DNA of 11,203 nucleotides from Gammaproteobacteria bacterium (GTDB taxonomy: Bacteria > Pseudomonadota > Gammaproteobacteria > QNFN01). The position numbers and the translations under genes are program-made. This document shows positions 1-8,273 of the stretch, in pieces (position 1 is the first letter of the stretch; every line of letters begins with the position of its first letter). The stretch is taken from NCBI GenBank assembly GCA_003645555.1, contig QNFN01000029.1, forward strand, positions 1 through 11,203. Reading direction: 5' to 3'. A model generated the notes under the pieces. The model worked only from the letters and a program-made list of their open reading frames with translations, was not told where the DNA came from and did not search any database.

Positions 1-1632
1 ATCACGGGTACGAACAAGCACCGCGAGTCCCTGGCCGACATCGAACACGGTCACCCACGCGGCCCCGTGGACGGGGGTTTCCGGGCGAAACGTGAACAGT
101 GGCAACAACAGCACCAGCCCAGGCAGGCGCAGTGGGAGGCCACGCGGCGCCAGCAGCAAGACGACGCCGACACAGCCAGTCAGCACGGCCCACATAGGCG
201 GTTCGGCGAACCCCTGTTGAGCCAGCGCCCAACCGGCACTGGCCTCCAGTGGCGTCCACCCGAGGCCCAACAGGTAATCAGCAACCTGCAACAAGACCTC
301 ACCCACACCGGGCAAAGGCAGAACAAGCAGCGTCGCCACCAGTACCAGTGGCACCAGGACGAAGCCGACCAGCGGTACGGCGATCAGGTTGGCCAAGGGT
401 GCCACCAACGGTACTTGCTGGAAGGCAACCACCAGCAACGGTGCAAGGCCAAGTGCCAATGCGATCTGAATCCAGGCCCAACGCCAATACCGCAGCCCAC
501 CGGGCTGGCGCCAGGCGACCGTGTAGAGAATCACCGCCACCGCGCCGAACGATAACCAGAAACCTGCTGACCCGGGAGCCAACGGATCGAGCAGCAACAC
601 ACCGGTCAACGCAAGCACCAGCGCCCGACCCGGTGCCAGTGCGCGGCGCATCAGCAGCACGGCCAGAACCACGCCGACCATCAGCAGGGCGCGTTGGGTC
701 GGGACCGAAAAACCGGCCAGCCCTGCATAAAGCGCCGCCATCGGCAGCGTAAGCCAGGCCGCGGCAGACTGTGCCGCGCCCCACCGCGTCAAGCCACACC
801 AGGCCCAGGCGTGGCGCACGAACATGAAAAAGAGCCCGGCGACCAGGCCGAGATGCAGACCGGAAATCGCCACCAGGTGGCTGGTTCCGGTGTTGCGCAA
901 GACTGTCCACTGGTCGGTGGTGATGGCGCCACGCTCACCGAGAGCGAGCGCGGTCAGCAGGCCACGGCGCGGCGAATCGACCAACGCTTCGGCCAGCGCC
1001 GCCGCCAAGCGCTGACGCAGCCGCTGCAGCGCATACCGTGCGCCCGGTGCCGGACCGAGCCTCTTGTTGGCCGGGTGGTCGCGAACGTACCCGGTGGCGC
1101 GGATGCCACGGCGGAACAGCCAGCCCTCGAAGTCGAATCCGCCAGGGTTGATAAAACCACGCGGACGCTTCAGGCGCAGCCGCAAACGCCAGCGGTCACC
1201 CGCCCGCAGGGGCGGATGCTGACCGTACCAGGCGAGCCGCAGCCGTCGTGGCAGTTGTGCGTCCGTAGCCTCCTGCACAGGATCGGGCACGAACTCGAAA
1301 CGGGTCACCCGACCCTGGCGCTGCGGCAGGGTGGCCAACGTACCGTTGATGGTCGTGTCGACCCCTTCGAGTCCGCTTGGCAACCCATCGGCGAGCAACG
1401 CTCCTGCGCTCCAGCAACTCCAGGCCATGCCAATCCAGAACGCCAGCGGCAAGAGGCTCCAGCGCAGCAATAGCACGGCGAGCAACAGGCCGGCAGCCAA
1501 CCAGGCGATGGCCGGCAACTCGGCCAATTGCTGCGGCAGAATTACGCCCAGGGCAAACAGCAGCAGCTGAGGGGTAGCCAGCAGCCGTGCGCGGTCCGTC
1601 CCTGGCACCGTCCACAACACATCCTTCTCCAT
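1..1632 (-). CDS. comEC: ComEC/Rec2 family DNA uptake channel, 3' end outside window
   Basis: This is the inner-membrane channel that passes single-stranded DNA into the cytoplasm during natural transformation. The ATG at 1632 opens a frame that stays open to base 1, giving 544 residues of a protein usually about 750-800 long. An N-terminal DUF4131-like part (about residues 25-190) carries the family string PRGFINPGGFDFEGWLFRRG. The Competence membrane domain follows, with LRNTGTSHLVAISGLHLG at 245-262, the LAGFSVPTQRALLM string near 305, and DPLAPGSAGFWLSFGA from residue 349. The last visible residues (525-544, WVTVFDVGQG...) are the start of the C-terminal metallo-beta-lactamase-like domain, most of which lies beyond the window. 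It lies 48 bp downstream of the dehydrogenase gene on the same strand and may be co-transcribed. A hairpin covers its ribosome binding site. The identification is firm; competence of the host is not shown. Confidence 0.95.
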   Translation of the reverse strand, partial: MEKDVLWTVPGTDRARLLATPQLLLFALGVILPQQLAELPAIAWLAAGLLLAVLLLRWSLLPLAFWIGMAWSCWSAGALLADGLPSGLEGVDTTINGTLATLPQRQGRVTRFEFVPDPVQEATDAQLPRRLRLAWYGQHPPLRAGDRWRLRLRLKRPRGFINPGGFDFEGWLFRRGIRATGYVRDHPANKRLGPAPGARYALQRLRQRLAAALAEALVDSPRRGLLTALALGERGAITTDQWTVLRNTGTSHLVAISGLHLGLVAGLFFMFVRHAWAWCGLTRWGAAQSAAAWLTLPMAALYAGLAGFSVPTQRALLMVGVVLAVLLMRRALAPGRALVLALTGVLLLDPLAPGSAGFWLSFGAVAVILYTVAWRQPGGLRYWRWAWIQIALALGLAPLLVVAFQQVPLVAPLANLIAVPLVGFVLVPLVLVATLLVLPLPGVGEVLLQVADYLLGLGWTPLEASAGWALAQQGFAEPPMWAVLTGCVGVVLLLAPRGLPLRLPGLVLLLPLFTFRPETPVHGAAWVTVFDVGQGLAVLVRTRD

Positions 1633-1654
1633 GGCGCCGTTCCCTCGGCGCCAT
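1631..1654 (-). promoter_or_regulatory. Perfect 9-bp hairpin over the comEC ribosome binding site and start codon
   Basis: On the minus strand ATGGCGCCG and CGGCGCCAT are perfect inverse complements separated by the 6-nt loop AGGGAA. The loop is the only Shine-Dalgarno-like sequence before comEC, and the A and T of the comEC ATG (1632-1630) are the last two bases of the 3' arm. Folding would hinder initiation. No U-tract follows, so a rho-independent terminator for the upstream dehydrogenase gene is unlikely. The structure is seen directly; its role in limiting ComEC translation is inferred. Confidence 0.55.
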
Positions 1655-1680
1655 TTCAGCATCCATCCAACCGCCCGGCG

Positions 1681-2982
1681 TCAGTCCTGCTGGCGCCCCT
1701 CCTGGAAGTATTCGCGGGTGCCGTGCGCTCCAACCGCATCACCGATGCGACGGAAGGCCCGTGCATAAGCGGCACTGCGCAGACTGCGCTCCTCGTCGGC
1801 GGCGACCTGCCATACCTCACCGAAAGCGCGCGTCATCACCTCGGCAAGGCGCTCGCGCACCTCATCCAGGGTCCAGGCGTAACCCGAACGGTTCTGTACC
1901 CACTCGAAATAACTGACGGTGACGCCACCCGCATTGGCCAGCACGTCCGGAACGATCACGGTCCCGCGCTCCAACAGAACCGACTCGGCATCGCTAAGAA
2001 TCGGCCCGTTGGCGACCTCGATAATGTAGGGCGCGCGCACCTGGTCGACGTTGTCGGGTGTGATGACGCCCTCGAGCGCTGCGGGGATCAGGATATCGAC
2101 GTCAAGGCCAAGCAGTTCCTGATTGCTGATCTGCTGGTGCTCGACCAACTCACAGACCGACTGCGCGCAGTAGACCGCACGTACCCGACGTGACGACTGC
2201 TTCTCCTTCCAGATGCTGTCAACATCGAATCCCTGCTCGGCATGAATACCGCCCCGGGAGTCACTCAGGGCCACGATGCGCATACCCTCGAGTTGCAGCA
2301 GCCGGGCCACATGGTAGCCGGCGTTGCCGAGACCCTGGACGGCCACGCGCAGCTGTTTCGGGTCCAGCCCTTGGCGTCGGATCAGTTCCATGGTCACCAG
2401 GTAGGCACCCCGCCCGGTGGCCTCCTCACGGCCGAGGCTGCCGCCGAGCGCAATCGGCTTGCCGGTGATTACGCCCGGAGCACGCACCCGATGGATCGCC
2501 TCGTACTCATCCATCATCCAGCCCATGATGCGGGCATTGGTGTAAACATCGGGTGCGGGGATATCGATATTGGGGCCGATAAAGTCGGCCATCGCCCGGA
2601 CGTAGGCGCGCGACAGCCGCTCGAGTTCGAGTGGCGACAACTCTTTGGGTTGCACATTCACTCCGCCCTTGGCACCGCCGTACGGCAGCCCGACCACGGC
2701 ACACTTGATCGTCATCCACAGGGCAAGAGCCTGCACCTCGGCCTGGGTGACCTGCGGGTGATAACGAACCCCGCCCTTGGTCGGACCAAGTACGGTGTTG
2801 TAGCGGCAGCGATAGCCAACAAAGTAGCGCGTGCTGCCATCGTCCATGCGGACCGGCAGCGTCGCGGTCAGCATCGCCTTCGGGTGCATAAGCTCGGCAA
2901 TCACCTCCGGGGCGACACCGGCATCGGCACCGATTTCGCGCACCCGCTGCAAGGCGTCCTGGAAGATATCCTGTCTGCTCAT
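1681..2982 (-). CDS. Glu/Leu/Phe/Val dehydrogenase, probably NAD-type glutamate dehydrogenase
   Basis: This enzyme should catalyse reversible oxidative deamination of glutamate (or a related amino acid) to the 2-oxoacid and ammonia in the cytoplasm. The 433 residues match the usual length of the RocG/GudB-like class. The dimerisation and substrate domain has GPTKGGVRYHP (Lys69), MTIKCAV (Lys93), LPYGGAKGGV (catalytic Lys105) and PAPDVYT (Asp145). The nucleotide domain begins with QGLGNAG at 216-222, followed by ALSDSRGG after the second strand. NAGGVTVSYFEWVQN lies near residue 350. The start at 2982 has GGGAG about 7 nt upstream. The gene is divergent from the CBS-domain gene across 168 bp and followed 48 bp later by comEC. 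The exact substrate (glutamate versus leucine, phenylalanine or valine) cannot be settled by reading; the motifs favour glutamate. Confidence 0.9.
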   Translation of the reverse strand: MSRQDIFQDALQRVREIGADAGVAPEVIAELMHPKAMLTATLPVRMDDGSTRYFVGYRCRYNTVLGPTKGGVRYHPQVTQAEVQALALWMTIKCAVVGLPYGGAKGGVNVQPKELSPLELERLSRAYVRAMADFIGPNIDIPAPDVYTNARIMGWMMDEYEAIHRVRAPGVITGKPIALGGSLGREEATGRGAYLVTMELIRRQGLDPKQLRVAVQGLGNAGYHVARLLQLEGMRIVALSDSRGGIHAEQGFDVDSIWKEKQSSRRVRAVYCAQSVCELVEHQQISNQELLGLDVDILIPAALEGVITPDNVDQVRAPYIIEVANGPILSDAESVLLERGTVIVPDVLANAGGVTVSYFEWVQNRSGYAWTLDEVRERLAEVMTRAFGEVWQVAADEERSLRSAAYARAFRRIGDAVGAHGTREYFQEGRQQD

Positions 2983-3070
2983 CGTGTACTCCCGCGACGT
3001 GCCTAAACAACCAGTCTAGCCAATCGGGACCGGCATTCCTGTCGTTGCATTACCGACACCGCCAAGTGCG

Positions 3071-3099
3071 TTCACCGGGCCAGTGACAGCGTGTATAGT
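3071..3099 (+). promoter_or_regulatory. Candidate sigma-70 promoter for the CBS-domain gene
   Basis: TTCACC (3071-3076) and TATAGT (3094-3099) are separated by 17 bp, the optimal spacing. Each hexamer deviates from consensus (4/6 and 5/6). Transcription would start near 3106, leaving a leader of about 45 nt before the ATG at 3151. This is a match by eye only. Confidence 0.35.
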
Positions 3100-3150
3100 C
3101 AAACCAGACCCCGGCAGGCGGTCAGTACAATAATGAGGAGGAGATGGACC

Positions 3151-3591
3151 ATGCAGACGCCGCTCAACGAGATCCTGGAGAAGAAGGGAACCGAGATCAT
3201 TAGCGTGAGTTCGGCGACCAACGTCACCGACGCCGTGCGCAGCATGAACAGTCACTCCATCGGTTGCCTGCTGGTGATCGATGACGGACGTACGGTCGGT
3301 ATTTTCACTGAACGCGATGTCCTCACCCGGGTCATCGAACACGGCCGTGACCACGCGGCCACGCCGGTGGCCGACGTGATGTCACAGGATCCCGTTTCCA
3401 TAGACCATCAGGCCACACTCGGGGAAGCGATGGCGGTGATGCGCACCCGCCGCTTCCGTCACCTCGTGGTCACCGGTGAAGGTGGCATGCCCTGCGGCCT
3501 GCTGTCGATCAACGACCTGATCGGCTGGCTGGTCGAGGATCACGAGCACGAGATAGAACAACTGACCAACTACATCGCCGGCAGCTACTGA
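3151..3591 (+). CDS. Two-CBS-domain protein
   Basis: This is a small soluble protein of 146 residues made almost wholly of a tandem CBS (Bateman) module, which in other proteins binds adenine nucleotides and serves as an energy or redox sensor. CBS1 covers about residues 15-63 and ends with GIFTERDVL; CBS2 covers about 80-128 and ends with GLLSINDLIGW. An acidic helix (EDHEHEIEQL) closes the protein. There is no catalytic domain, so it probably acts by binding a partner. The start at 3151 is chosen because GAGGAGGAG lies about 8 nt upstream; an in-frame GTG at 3091 has no such site and would read through the promoter candidate. It precedes DUF2062 by 52 bp on the same strand and is divergent from the dehydrogenase. 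The partner is unknown. Confidence 0.9.
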   Translation: MQTPLNEILEKKGTEIISVSSATNVTDAVRSMNSHSIGCLLVIDDGRTVGIFTERDVLTRVIEHGRDHAATPVADVMSQDPVSIDHQATLGEAMAVMRTRRFRHLVVTGEGGMPCGLLSINDLIGWLVEDHEHEIEQLTNYIAGSY

Positions 3592-3643
3592 TTCACGGTC
3601 ACCAACCGACCGGCAGGACCATCACCGGAAAACCCTGACAGCC

Positions 3644-4171
3644 ATGCCACGCAAGCTGATCAGGCGCTACCTGCCGCACCATGACACCATCCGAGGCCAC
3701 AGCCACCTGCGCTGGCTGGGCACCCTGCTTCACGATCCCAACCTCTGGCACCTCAACCGCCGCTCGGTTTCCGGAGCGGTCGCGGTCGGCCTTTTCTGCG
3801 CTTTCATTCCGGTCCCGTTCCAGATGGTGATCGCGGCCCTGCTCAGCATGCTGCTACGGGTCAACCTGCCGGTCTCGGTAGTGCTGGTGTGGATCAGCAA
3901 CCCGCTGACCATGGGACCGATCTTCTTTTTCGCCTACACGGTGGGTACCTGGATCATTGGTGATCCGACTCCCGTAGTGGCTACGGACGCCAGTATCCTG
4001 GAGTGGCTCACCAGCGAGGTTAAGGCCAACTGGAAACCGTTCCTGCTCGGCTGTTTTGTCTGCGGATCGATCAGTGCCCTGCTCGGCTACACCGGCGCTC
4101 GTCTCACCTGGCGTCTCCACCTGGTACGCCGCCTGCACATCCGGCGCGGCACCCGCAAGCCCTCAACCTGA
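3644..4171 (+). CDS. DUF2062 family membrane protein
   Basis: This is an inner-membrane protein of 175 residues of unknown function. A basic N-terminus ([11 protein letters not shown]) leads to the DUF2062 core. Hydrophobic segments lie at about 43-70 (containing the family-like [13 protein letters not shown]), 75-105 ([16 protein letters not shown]) and 132-155, followed by a very basic tail rich in Arg and His. The Shine-Dalgarno is weak (GGAAAA about 13 nt upstream). Its stop codon lies inside the 3' end of lolD: the two genes converge with a 9-bp overlap. In Pseudomonas a homologue sits between comEC and the lol genes, so its position near both here is a relic of that order (from memory of those genomes). 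The family is recognised with good confidence; no biochemical role is known to me. Confidence 0.88.
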   Translation: MPRKLIRRYLPHHDTIRGHSHLRWLGTLLHDPNLWHLNRRSVSGAVAVGLFCAFIPVPFQMVIAALLSMLLRVNLPVSVVLVWISNPLTMGPIFFFAYTVGTWIIGDPTPVVATDASILEWLTSEVKANWKPFLLGCFVCGSISALLGYTGARLTWRLHLVRRLHIRRGTRKPST

Positions 4172-4846
4172 GGCCGCCAGCCGCCCATCCTCGAGCCGCA
4201 GGATGCGCTCCATCTGACCGGCGATCTGCAGATCATGAGTGACCACCACCAGGCTGGTGCCGCGGTCGGCATTCAACTCCAGCAGCAACCCGAAGACCTT
4301 CTCCGCGGTATGTCGATCGAGGTTACCGGTCGGCTCATCGGCGAGCACGCAAGCCGGTTCGGTGACCAGCGCGCGCGCGATGGCGCAACGCTGACGCTCA
4401 CCGCCGGAGAGTTCACCTGGTTTGTGCCGTAGCCGTTCGCCGAGACCGACCTGTTCGAGCATGGCCGCGGCGCGCGCACTGGCATCCCTGGGTGTGAGTC
4501 CGCCGATCAATAACGGCATGGCCACATTCTCGACCGCGGTGAACTCCGGTAACAGGTGGTGGAACTGGTAGACGAAACCGAGCGTGTTGTTGCGGTGCCG
4601 GCCACGTTCGGCGACGCCCAGGCTGGCGAAATCGCGACCGTTGGCAACGACCCGGCCGGCACTTGGCGTGTCCAGGCCACCGAGCAGGTGCAACAGTGTG
4701 CTCTTGCCCGATCCGGAAGTACCGACGATGGCCACCCGCTCACCGCGTGCAATCTCCAGGTCGATGCCACTGAGCACCTCGACCCGCAACCCACCTTCGG
4801 CAAAGGTCCGTTCCAGCCCCGTGCAAGCGAGGACCGCGTCACTCAT
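4163..4846 (-). CDS. lolD: LolD, ATPase of the lipoprotein-releasing ABC transporter
   Basis: This cytoplasmic ATPase drives extraction of outer-membrane lipoproteins from the inner membrane for hand-over to LolA. Its 227 residues are the standard length. It has Walker [10 protein letters not shown] (42-50), Q-loop Gln94 in [21 protein letters not shown] (a string typical of LolD), the signature LSGGERQ (146-152), Walker [13 protein letters not shown] (Glu171) and the switch His204 in VVTHD. The ATG overlaps the end of lolC by 8 bp (ATGAGTGA), so the two are translationally coupled. No second permease gene follows; the next gene, DUF2062, converges from the other strand. All motifs needed for ATP hydrolysis are intact. 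MacB-type ATPases are similar, but the lolC partner decides the name. Confidence 0.95.
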   Translation of the reverse strand: MSDAVLACTGLERTFAEGGLRVEVLSGIDLEIARGERVAIVGTSGSGKSTLLHLLGGLDTPSAGRVVANGRDFASLGVAERGRHRNNTLGFVYQFHHLLPEFTAVENVAMPLLIGGLTPRDASARAAAMLEQVGLGERLRHKPGELSGGERQRCAIARALVTEPACVLADEPTGNLDRHTAEKVFGLLLELNADRGTSLVVVTHDLQIAGQMERILRLEDGRLAASG

Positions 4847-6086
4847 AGCGCAGCGCCTCGGCCGGCTGCGTGCGTGATGCGCGCCACGCCGGGTAGAGCG
4901 TGGCCAGCAACGACAACACCAGTGACATCACGGCGATACGGCCGACGTCCGACCAGTGCAGGTCGGATGGCAGGTCGCTGATGTAATAGACGTCGGGAGA
5001 GAGGAAACGTATCCCGAACAGGCGCTCGATCGCCGGCACCAGCGTCTCAACATTGAGCGCCAGGGCGATGCCCCCGGCCAGGCCCAGCAGCGTGCCGACA
5101 ATACCGATTAACGCACCCTGGACGATGAACACGGCCATGATGCTGCGCGGTGTCGCCCCCAGGGTCTGCAGGATGGCGATGTCAGCCTGCTTGTCGTTGA
5201 CGGTCATGACCAGGGTCGAGACGATGTTGAACGCGGCGACCGCGACGATCAGCAACAGGATGATGAACATCACCCGCTTCTCGGTCTGGATCGCCCGAAA
5301 GAAGTTGGCGTGCTCACGCGTCCAGTCACTGACTGTGAAGGCGCCACCCAGCGTACTCGCCACCTCGCGCACCACGCGCGGCGCCAGGAACAGGTCGCGG
5401 AGTTTCAGCCGTACGCCACTGACCGCACCGTCGAGCCGCAACAGCCGACTGGCATCATCGAGATGGATCAGCGCCAGGTTGCGATCGTATTCGTACATAC
5501 CGACCTCGAACAGGCCAATCACGGTGAAGCGCTTGAGCCGCGGCAGGATGCCCGCCGGGGTGATGCCCGCCTCGGGTGTCACCACCGTGATCCGGTCGCC
5601 CTTCCAGACACCCAGGTAACGTGCCAACTCGACCCCGAGCACGATGCCGTACTCGCCCGATTGCAGCGTCTCGAGCGAACCCGACACCAGCTTGGCGGCG
5701 ACCTCGGAGACCTCCGGCTCATGCTCCGGCAACACGCCACGTAGCAGTGCTCCGCTGACCCGTCCCGCACGACTCAGCATCACCTCGCTGCGCACGAATG
5801 GTGCGGCACCAATGACTTCGTCATTCCCGGAGGCGATCTTCATCGCGCCGCGCCAGTCTTCCAGACGACCGTCGAGTGCGCTGACGGTGGCATGCGAGGC
5901 CATACCGAGAATGCGCTCACGCAACTCCTTCTCGAAACCGTTCATTACCGACAGCACGGTGATCAACGCGGTCACACCGAGGGCGATGCCGAGCATCGAG
6001 GTCAGTGAGATAAATGAGATGAAGTGATTGCGGCGCTTGGCGCGCGTGTAGCGCAGGCCGACGAACACTTCGTAGGGGGAAAACAT
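4839..6086 (-). CDS. lolC: LolC/LolF-type lipoprotein-releasing permease
   Basis: This is the membrane subunit that takes up lipoproteins and passes them to LolA. The 415 residues show the LolC/E plan: a first membrane segment at about 25-50 after the family start [20 protein letters not shown], a large periplasmic domain at 51-270, then three membrane segments at about 271-295, 315-345 and 381-400, ending in [30 protein letters not shown] (175-187) aligns with the LolA-binding Hook of LolC-type subunits, which argues against LolE. Only one permease lies next to lolD; the gene upstream is a nuclease on the other strand. A single hybrid permease acting as a homodimer (LolF) is therefore possible, unless lolE is elsewhere. 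No convincing Shine-Dalgarno is seen before 6086, but the protein start fits the family. Confidence 0.92.
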   Translation of the reverse strand: MFSPYEVFVGLRYTRAKRRNHFISFISLTSMLGIALGVTALITVLSVMNGFEKELRERILGMASHATVSALDGRLEDWRGAMKIASGNDEVIGAAPFVRSEVMLSRAGRVSGALLRGVLPEHEPEVSEVAAKLVSGSLETLQSGEYGIVLGVELARYLGVWKGDRITVVTPEAGITPAGILPRLKRFTVIGLFEVGMYEYDRNLALIHLDDASRLLRLDGAVSGVRLKLRDLFLAPRVVREVASTLGGAFTVSDWTREHANFFRAIQTEKRVMFIILLLIVAVAAFNIVSTLVMTVNDKQADIAILQTLGATPRSIMAVFIVQGALIGIVGTLLGLAGGIALALNVETLVPAIERLFGIRFLSPDVYYISDLPSDLHWSDVGRIAVMSLVLSLLATLYPAWRASRTQPAEALRYE

Positions 6087-6350
6087 GGTGGCGGATTAAA
6101 GCACATTCGGCCAGAAAATGGATCGACAAAAATCCAGGGTAGAGAAATCAATCCATGCACGTCGGGCTTCGTCCCGACAGCTTGATCTGACATCTCGCGG
6201 CGCCGGGATGAGGTTTCGTAGAGTGTGTGCCGGCGAAAACCCTTGCGTGTTCCCCTGACATGGCAGGTCAACTGTTTGGCGCAACCGGTCAGGAACGCCG
6301 GATCACTGCAGCGTACCGTTCAACCAGGTCCAATGAACCCGGTTGGAAAA
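6087..6350. other. Intergenic region between divergent lolC and the nuclease gene
   Basis: These 264 bp should hold the promoters of both lolC (minus) and the nuclease (plus), but I see no hexamer pair with good spacing for either. The only clear structure is a short inverted repeat, GTCGGG (6161-6166) and CCCGAC (6173-6178) around a 6-nt loop, without a following T-run on either strand. No small gene with a convincing start is seen. Confidence 0.5.
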
Positions 6351-6875
6351 ATGCGAATCAAGCAAACGCTCTGTCGCGGCCTGGTGGCCGTTACCCTTGC
6401 GCTGCTCAGCATCGCGGCGCATGCCGAACGCCTGAGTGGCACGGTCGTCGACATCAGCGACGGCGACACCTTGCGGATCAAAAGTGATGACATCCACAAA
6501 ATCCGCCTGAAAGGCATCGACGCCCCCGAGATGGCACAGTCATTCGGCCCGGAATCGAGGCGGCACCTCGTCGAGCTGACGTTCATGAAAGAGGCGGTTG
6601 CCGATTGCCCCCAGCGCGACCACTACGGCCGCCTGATCTGCACCATCTACATCGCCGATCCGGCCTGCGCCACATCGAACTGCCCAATGACCTACGACGT
6701 CAACCTGGCCCAGGTTAAGGCCAGCCTCGCCTGGTGGTATCGCCGCTACGCTGACGAGCAGTCGCCCGTGCAGCGTGCTTCATACGAGCTGGCCGAGGAG
6801 AGAATGCGCCTAGCACGGCTCGGGCTGTGGAGCCGGAACGAGGCCATGGCACCCTGGGCTTGGCGCAGGAGGTAA
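6351..6875 (+). CDS. Exported staphylococcal-nuclease-like (thermonuclease) protein
   Basis: This is a predicted periplasmic or secreted endonuclease of the SNase fold, cutting DNA and RNA with Ca2+. From the ATG at 6351 the protein has 174 residues. A signal peptide occupies 1-25 (basic MRIKQTLCRG, hydrophobic LVAVTLALLSIA, cleavage after AHA). The nuclease core starts with GTVVDISDGDTLRI, giving metal-ligand Asp39; IRLKGIDAPE supplies Arg52 and Glu60; DHYGRL supplies Arg94. These match Asp21, Arg35, Glu43 and Arg87 of the staphylococcal enzyme, so the site is complete. The ARLGLW near the C-terminus is also typical. Four cysteines (86, 97, 106, 111) could form disulfides after export. An in-frame ATG at 6333 would add six residues; 6351 is preferred for the cleaner signal peptide. 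The gene stands alone, divergent from lolC and convergent with fccB. Confidence 0.9.
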   Translation: MRIKQTLCRGLVAVTLALLSIAAHAERLSGTVVDISDGDTLRIKSDDIHKIRLKGIDAPEMAQSFGPESRRHLVELTFMKEAVADCPQRDHYGRLICTIYIADPACATSNCPMTYDVNLAQVKASLAWWYRRYADEQSPVQRASYELAEERMRLARLGLWSRNEAMAPWAWRRR

Positions 6876-6883
6876 CGGGCCAG

Positions 6884-6911
6884 AAAAAACACGGGGCCCG
6901 AAGGCCCCGTG
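6884..6911 (-). terminator. Rho-independent terminator of the fcc operon with a UUCG tetraloop
   Basis: On the minus strand CACGGGGCC, the loop TTCG and GGCCCCGTG form a perfect 9-bp GC-rich stem closed by C-G around UUCG, the exceptionally stable cUUCGg tetraloop. Six T residues follow at once (6889-6884). It lies 25 bp after the fccB stop. On the plus strand the hairpin folds too but lacks a T-run, so it would end transcription from the nuclease gene less well. Confidence 0.92.
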
Positions 6912-6936
6912 CGCGGTCAGAGGCAGGAGACCCGGC

Positions 6937-8256
6937 TTAGCCGAAGACGTCCTTGGTGATGTTGTTGAACCAGCTGTGAGCGTAACCAAGCTCACGCCGC
7001 AGGTGCTCCGGAGAGGCATCCTTCGGTGTCAGGCCACCGGCACCCTTGACCGGCGTGATCAACTGGCCACCCTTGGCGTCCTTGCCGAGGCGGTAGACCG
7101 CGGCGACCGACATGGCGTAGTCCTTGCCAACGATCGAGTAGCAGGTGTTGAGCCACGACGGCGTACCCGGCTCGTCACCGTTGAGCATGGCGACGATGGC
7201 CGCGGCACAGACCTTGGCCTGCGTGTTGGCCGAGTAGCCGGACTTGGGCATCTTGGTGGCGATGCTGGCATCACCGATGACATGCACACCCTTGGCGATG
7301 GTCGACTCGAAGGTGCTCTTGTCGACCGGGCACCAGTCGCCCTTGGTCAGGCCGGCGGTGAAAGCGATCTTGCCCGCCTTCTGCGCCGGAATGACGTTCA
7401 GGACATCCGCCTTGTGGGTATCACCGAACTTGGTGGTGACTGTCATCGCGCCGGCATCGACGCTGGCGATGCCATTGTCGGTCTGCTCGGCCGAAACCCA
7501 GTCGATCAGGCTCTTGTCGGTACCGTAGCCATAGAGCTTCTTCCAGCCCTGGACAAACAGCCCCTGCTTGGAGAACTTCCCCTTGGCGTCGAGAATCAGG
7601 ATCTTCGACTTCGGCTTCTGCTCCTGCAGGTACTTGGCGATCAGGCTGGCGCGCTCGTACGGCCCGGGCGGGCAACGGAACGGGTTCGGCGGCGGGCAGA
7701 TAACGACCGTGCCACCATTCTTCATGCCCTCGAGTTGCTTGCGCAGGGTGGCGGTCTGCGGACCGGCCTGCCAGGCGTGCGTGACGGTATTGGCGACCTT
7801 GGCGTCGTAGCCCTCGATCTGGTCGTACTTGAAGTCGATGCCCGGGGCGACGACACAGCGATCGTAGCCGAAGGTCTTGCCACCGGAAGTCGTCACCTTC
7901 TTGGCGTTGGTGTCGATAGCCGAGACGGTGTCCTTGACGACGGTGATGCCTTCACTGGCGAGACGGTCGTAACCGAACTTGATCGAGTCGATCGGGCGGT
8001 CACCACCGAGCACCTCGTTGCTCATGAAGCAGGTGTGGTAGTTCGCCTTCGGCTCGATCAGGGTGACGTCGACTCCGGCATCGGCCATCTTGACGTAGCG
8101 GGCGCAGGTCGCGCCGCCGATACCACCACCGACAATGACGACCTTTTTGCCGCCACCGTGCTTCATCGCCGAAGCGATGGCCGGGAAGCCGGCAAGACCG
8201 ATCGCGCTGGCCGCGCCGGTGGTCTTGATGAAGTTTCTGCGTGTAATTTTAGCCAT
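6937..8256 (-). CDS. fccB: FccB, flavoprotein subunit of flavocytochrome c sulfide dehydrogenase
   Basis: This periplasmic flavoenzyme oxidises sulfide to sulfur or polysulfide and passes electrons to the haem subunit FccA. From the ATG at 8256 (GGGGG about 9 nt upstream) it has 439 residues. A twin-arginine signal (TRRNFIK, then GAASAIGLAGFPAIASA, 5-30) fits export of the folded, FAD-loaded protein. KKVVIVGGGIGGATCARYVK is the FAD Rossmann motif. Cys76 in YHTCFMSNEVLGGDR corresponds to the cysteine that binds FAD covalently in the Allochromatium enzyme. Cys195 (FRCPPGPYERAS) and Cys372 (LNTCYS) correspond to the redox-active disulfide. HVIGDAS (325-331) contacts FAD, and the family end WFNNITKDVFG is present. 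It follows fccA by 17 bp and ends at a strong terminator. SQR is a relative, but the covalent-flavin cysteine and the fccA neighbour decide for FCSD. Confidence 0.97.
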   Translation of the reverse strand: MAKITRRNFIKTTGAASAIGLAGFPAIASAMKHGGGKKVVIVGGGIGGATCARYVKMADAGVDVTLIEPKANYHTCFMSNEVLGGDRPIDSIKFGYDRLASEGITVVKDTVSAIDTNAKKVTTSGGKTFGYDRCVVAPGIDFKYDQIEGYDAKVANTVTHAWQAGPQTATLRKQLEGMKNGGTVVICPPPNPFRCPPGPYERASLIAKYLQEQKPKSKILILDAKGKFSKQGLFVQGWKKLYGYGTDKSLIDWVSAEQTDNGIASVDAGAMTVTTKFGDTHKADVLNVIPAQKAGKIAFTAGLTKGDWCPVDKSTFESTIAKGVHVIGDASIATKMPKSGYSANTQAKVCAAAIVAMLNGDEPGTPSWLNTCYSIVGKDYAMSVAAVYRLGKDAKGGQLITPVKGAGGLTPKDASPEHLRRELGYAHSWFNNITKDVFG

Positions 8257-8273
8257 TTTATATATACCCCCGC

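Noticed and set aside
694..1473. A 259-codon plus-strand frame antisense to comEC
   Set aside because: It is rich in Arg, Gln and Pro as expected for a shadow frame; the comEC frame opposite matches conserved family strings throughout.
2242..3006. A 254-codon plus-strand frame antisense to the dehydrogenase
   Set aside because: No family resemblance; the opposite strand encodes an intact 433-residue dehydrogenase.
6095..6100. TTTAAT on the minus strand as a -10 for lolC
   Set aside because: It is only 9 bp before the ATG and has no -35 partner at a usable distance.
6256..6270. TGACATGGCAGGTCA upstream of the nuclease as another copy of the fcc operator
   Set aside because: Its arms pair over only 4 bp and it stands alone; the similarity to the fcc half-sites may be chance.
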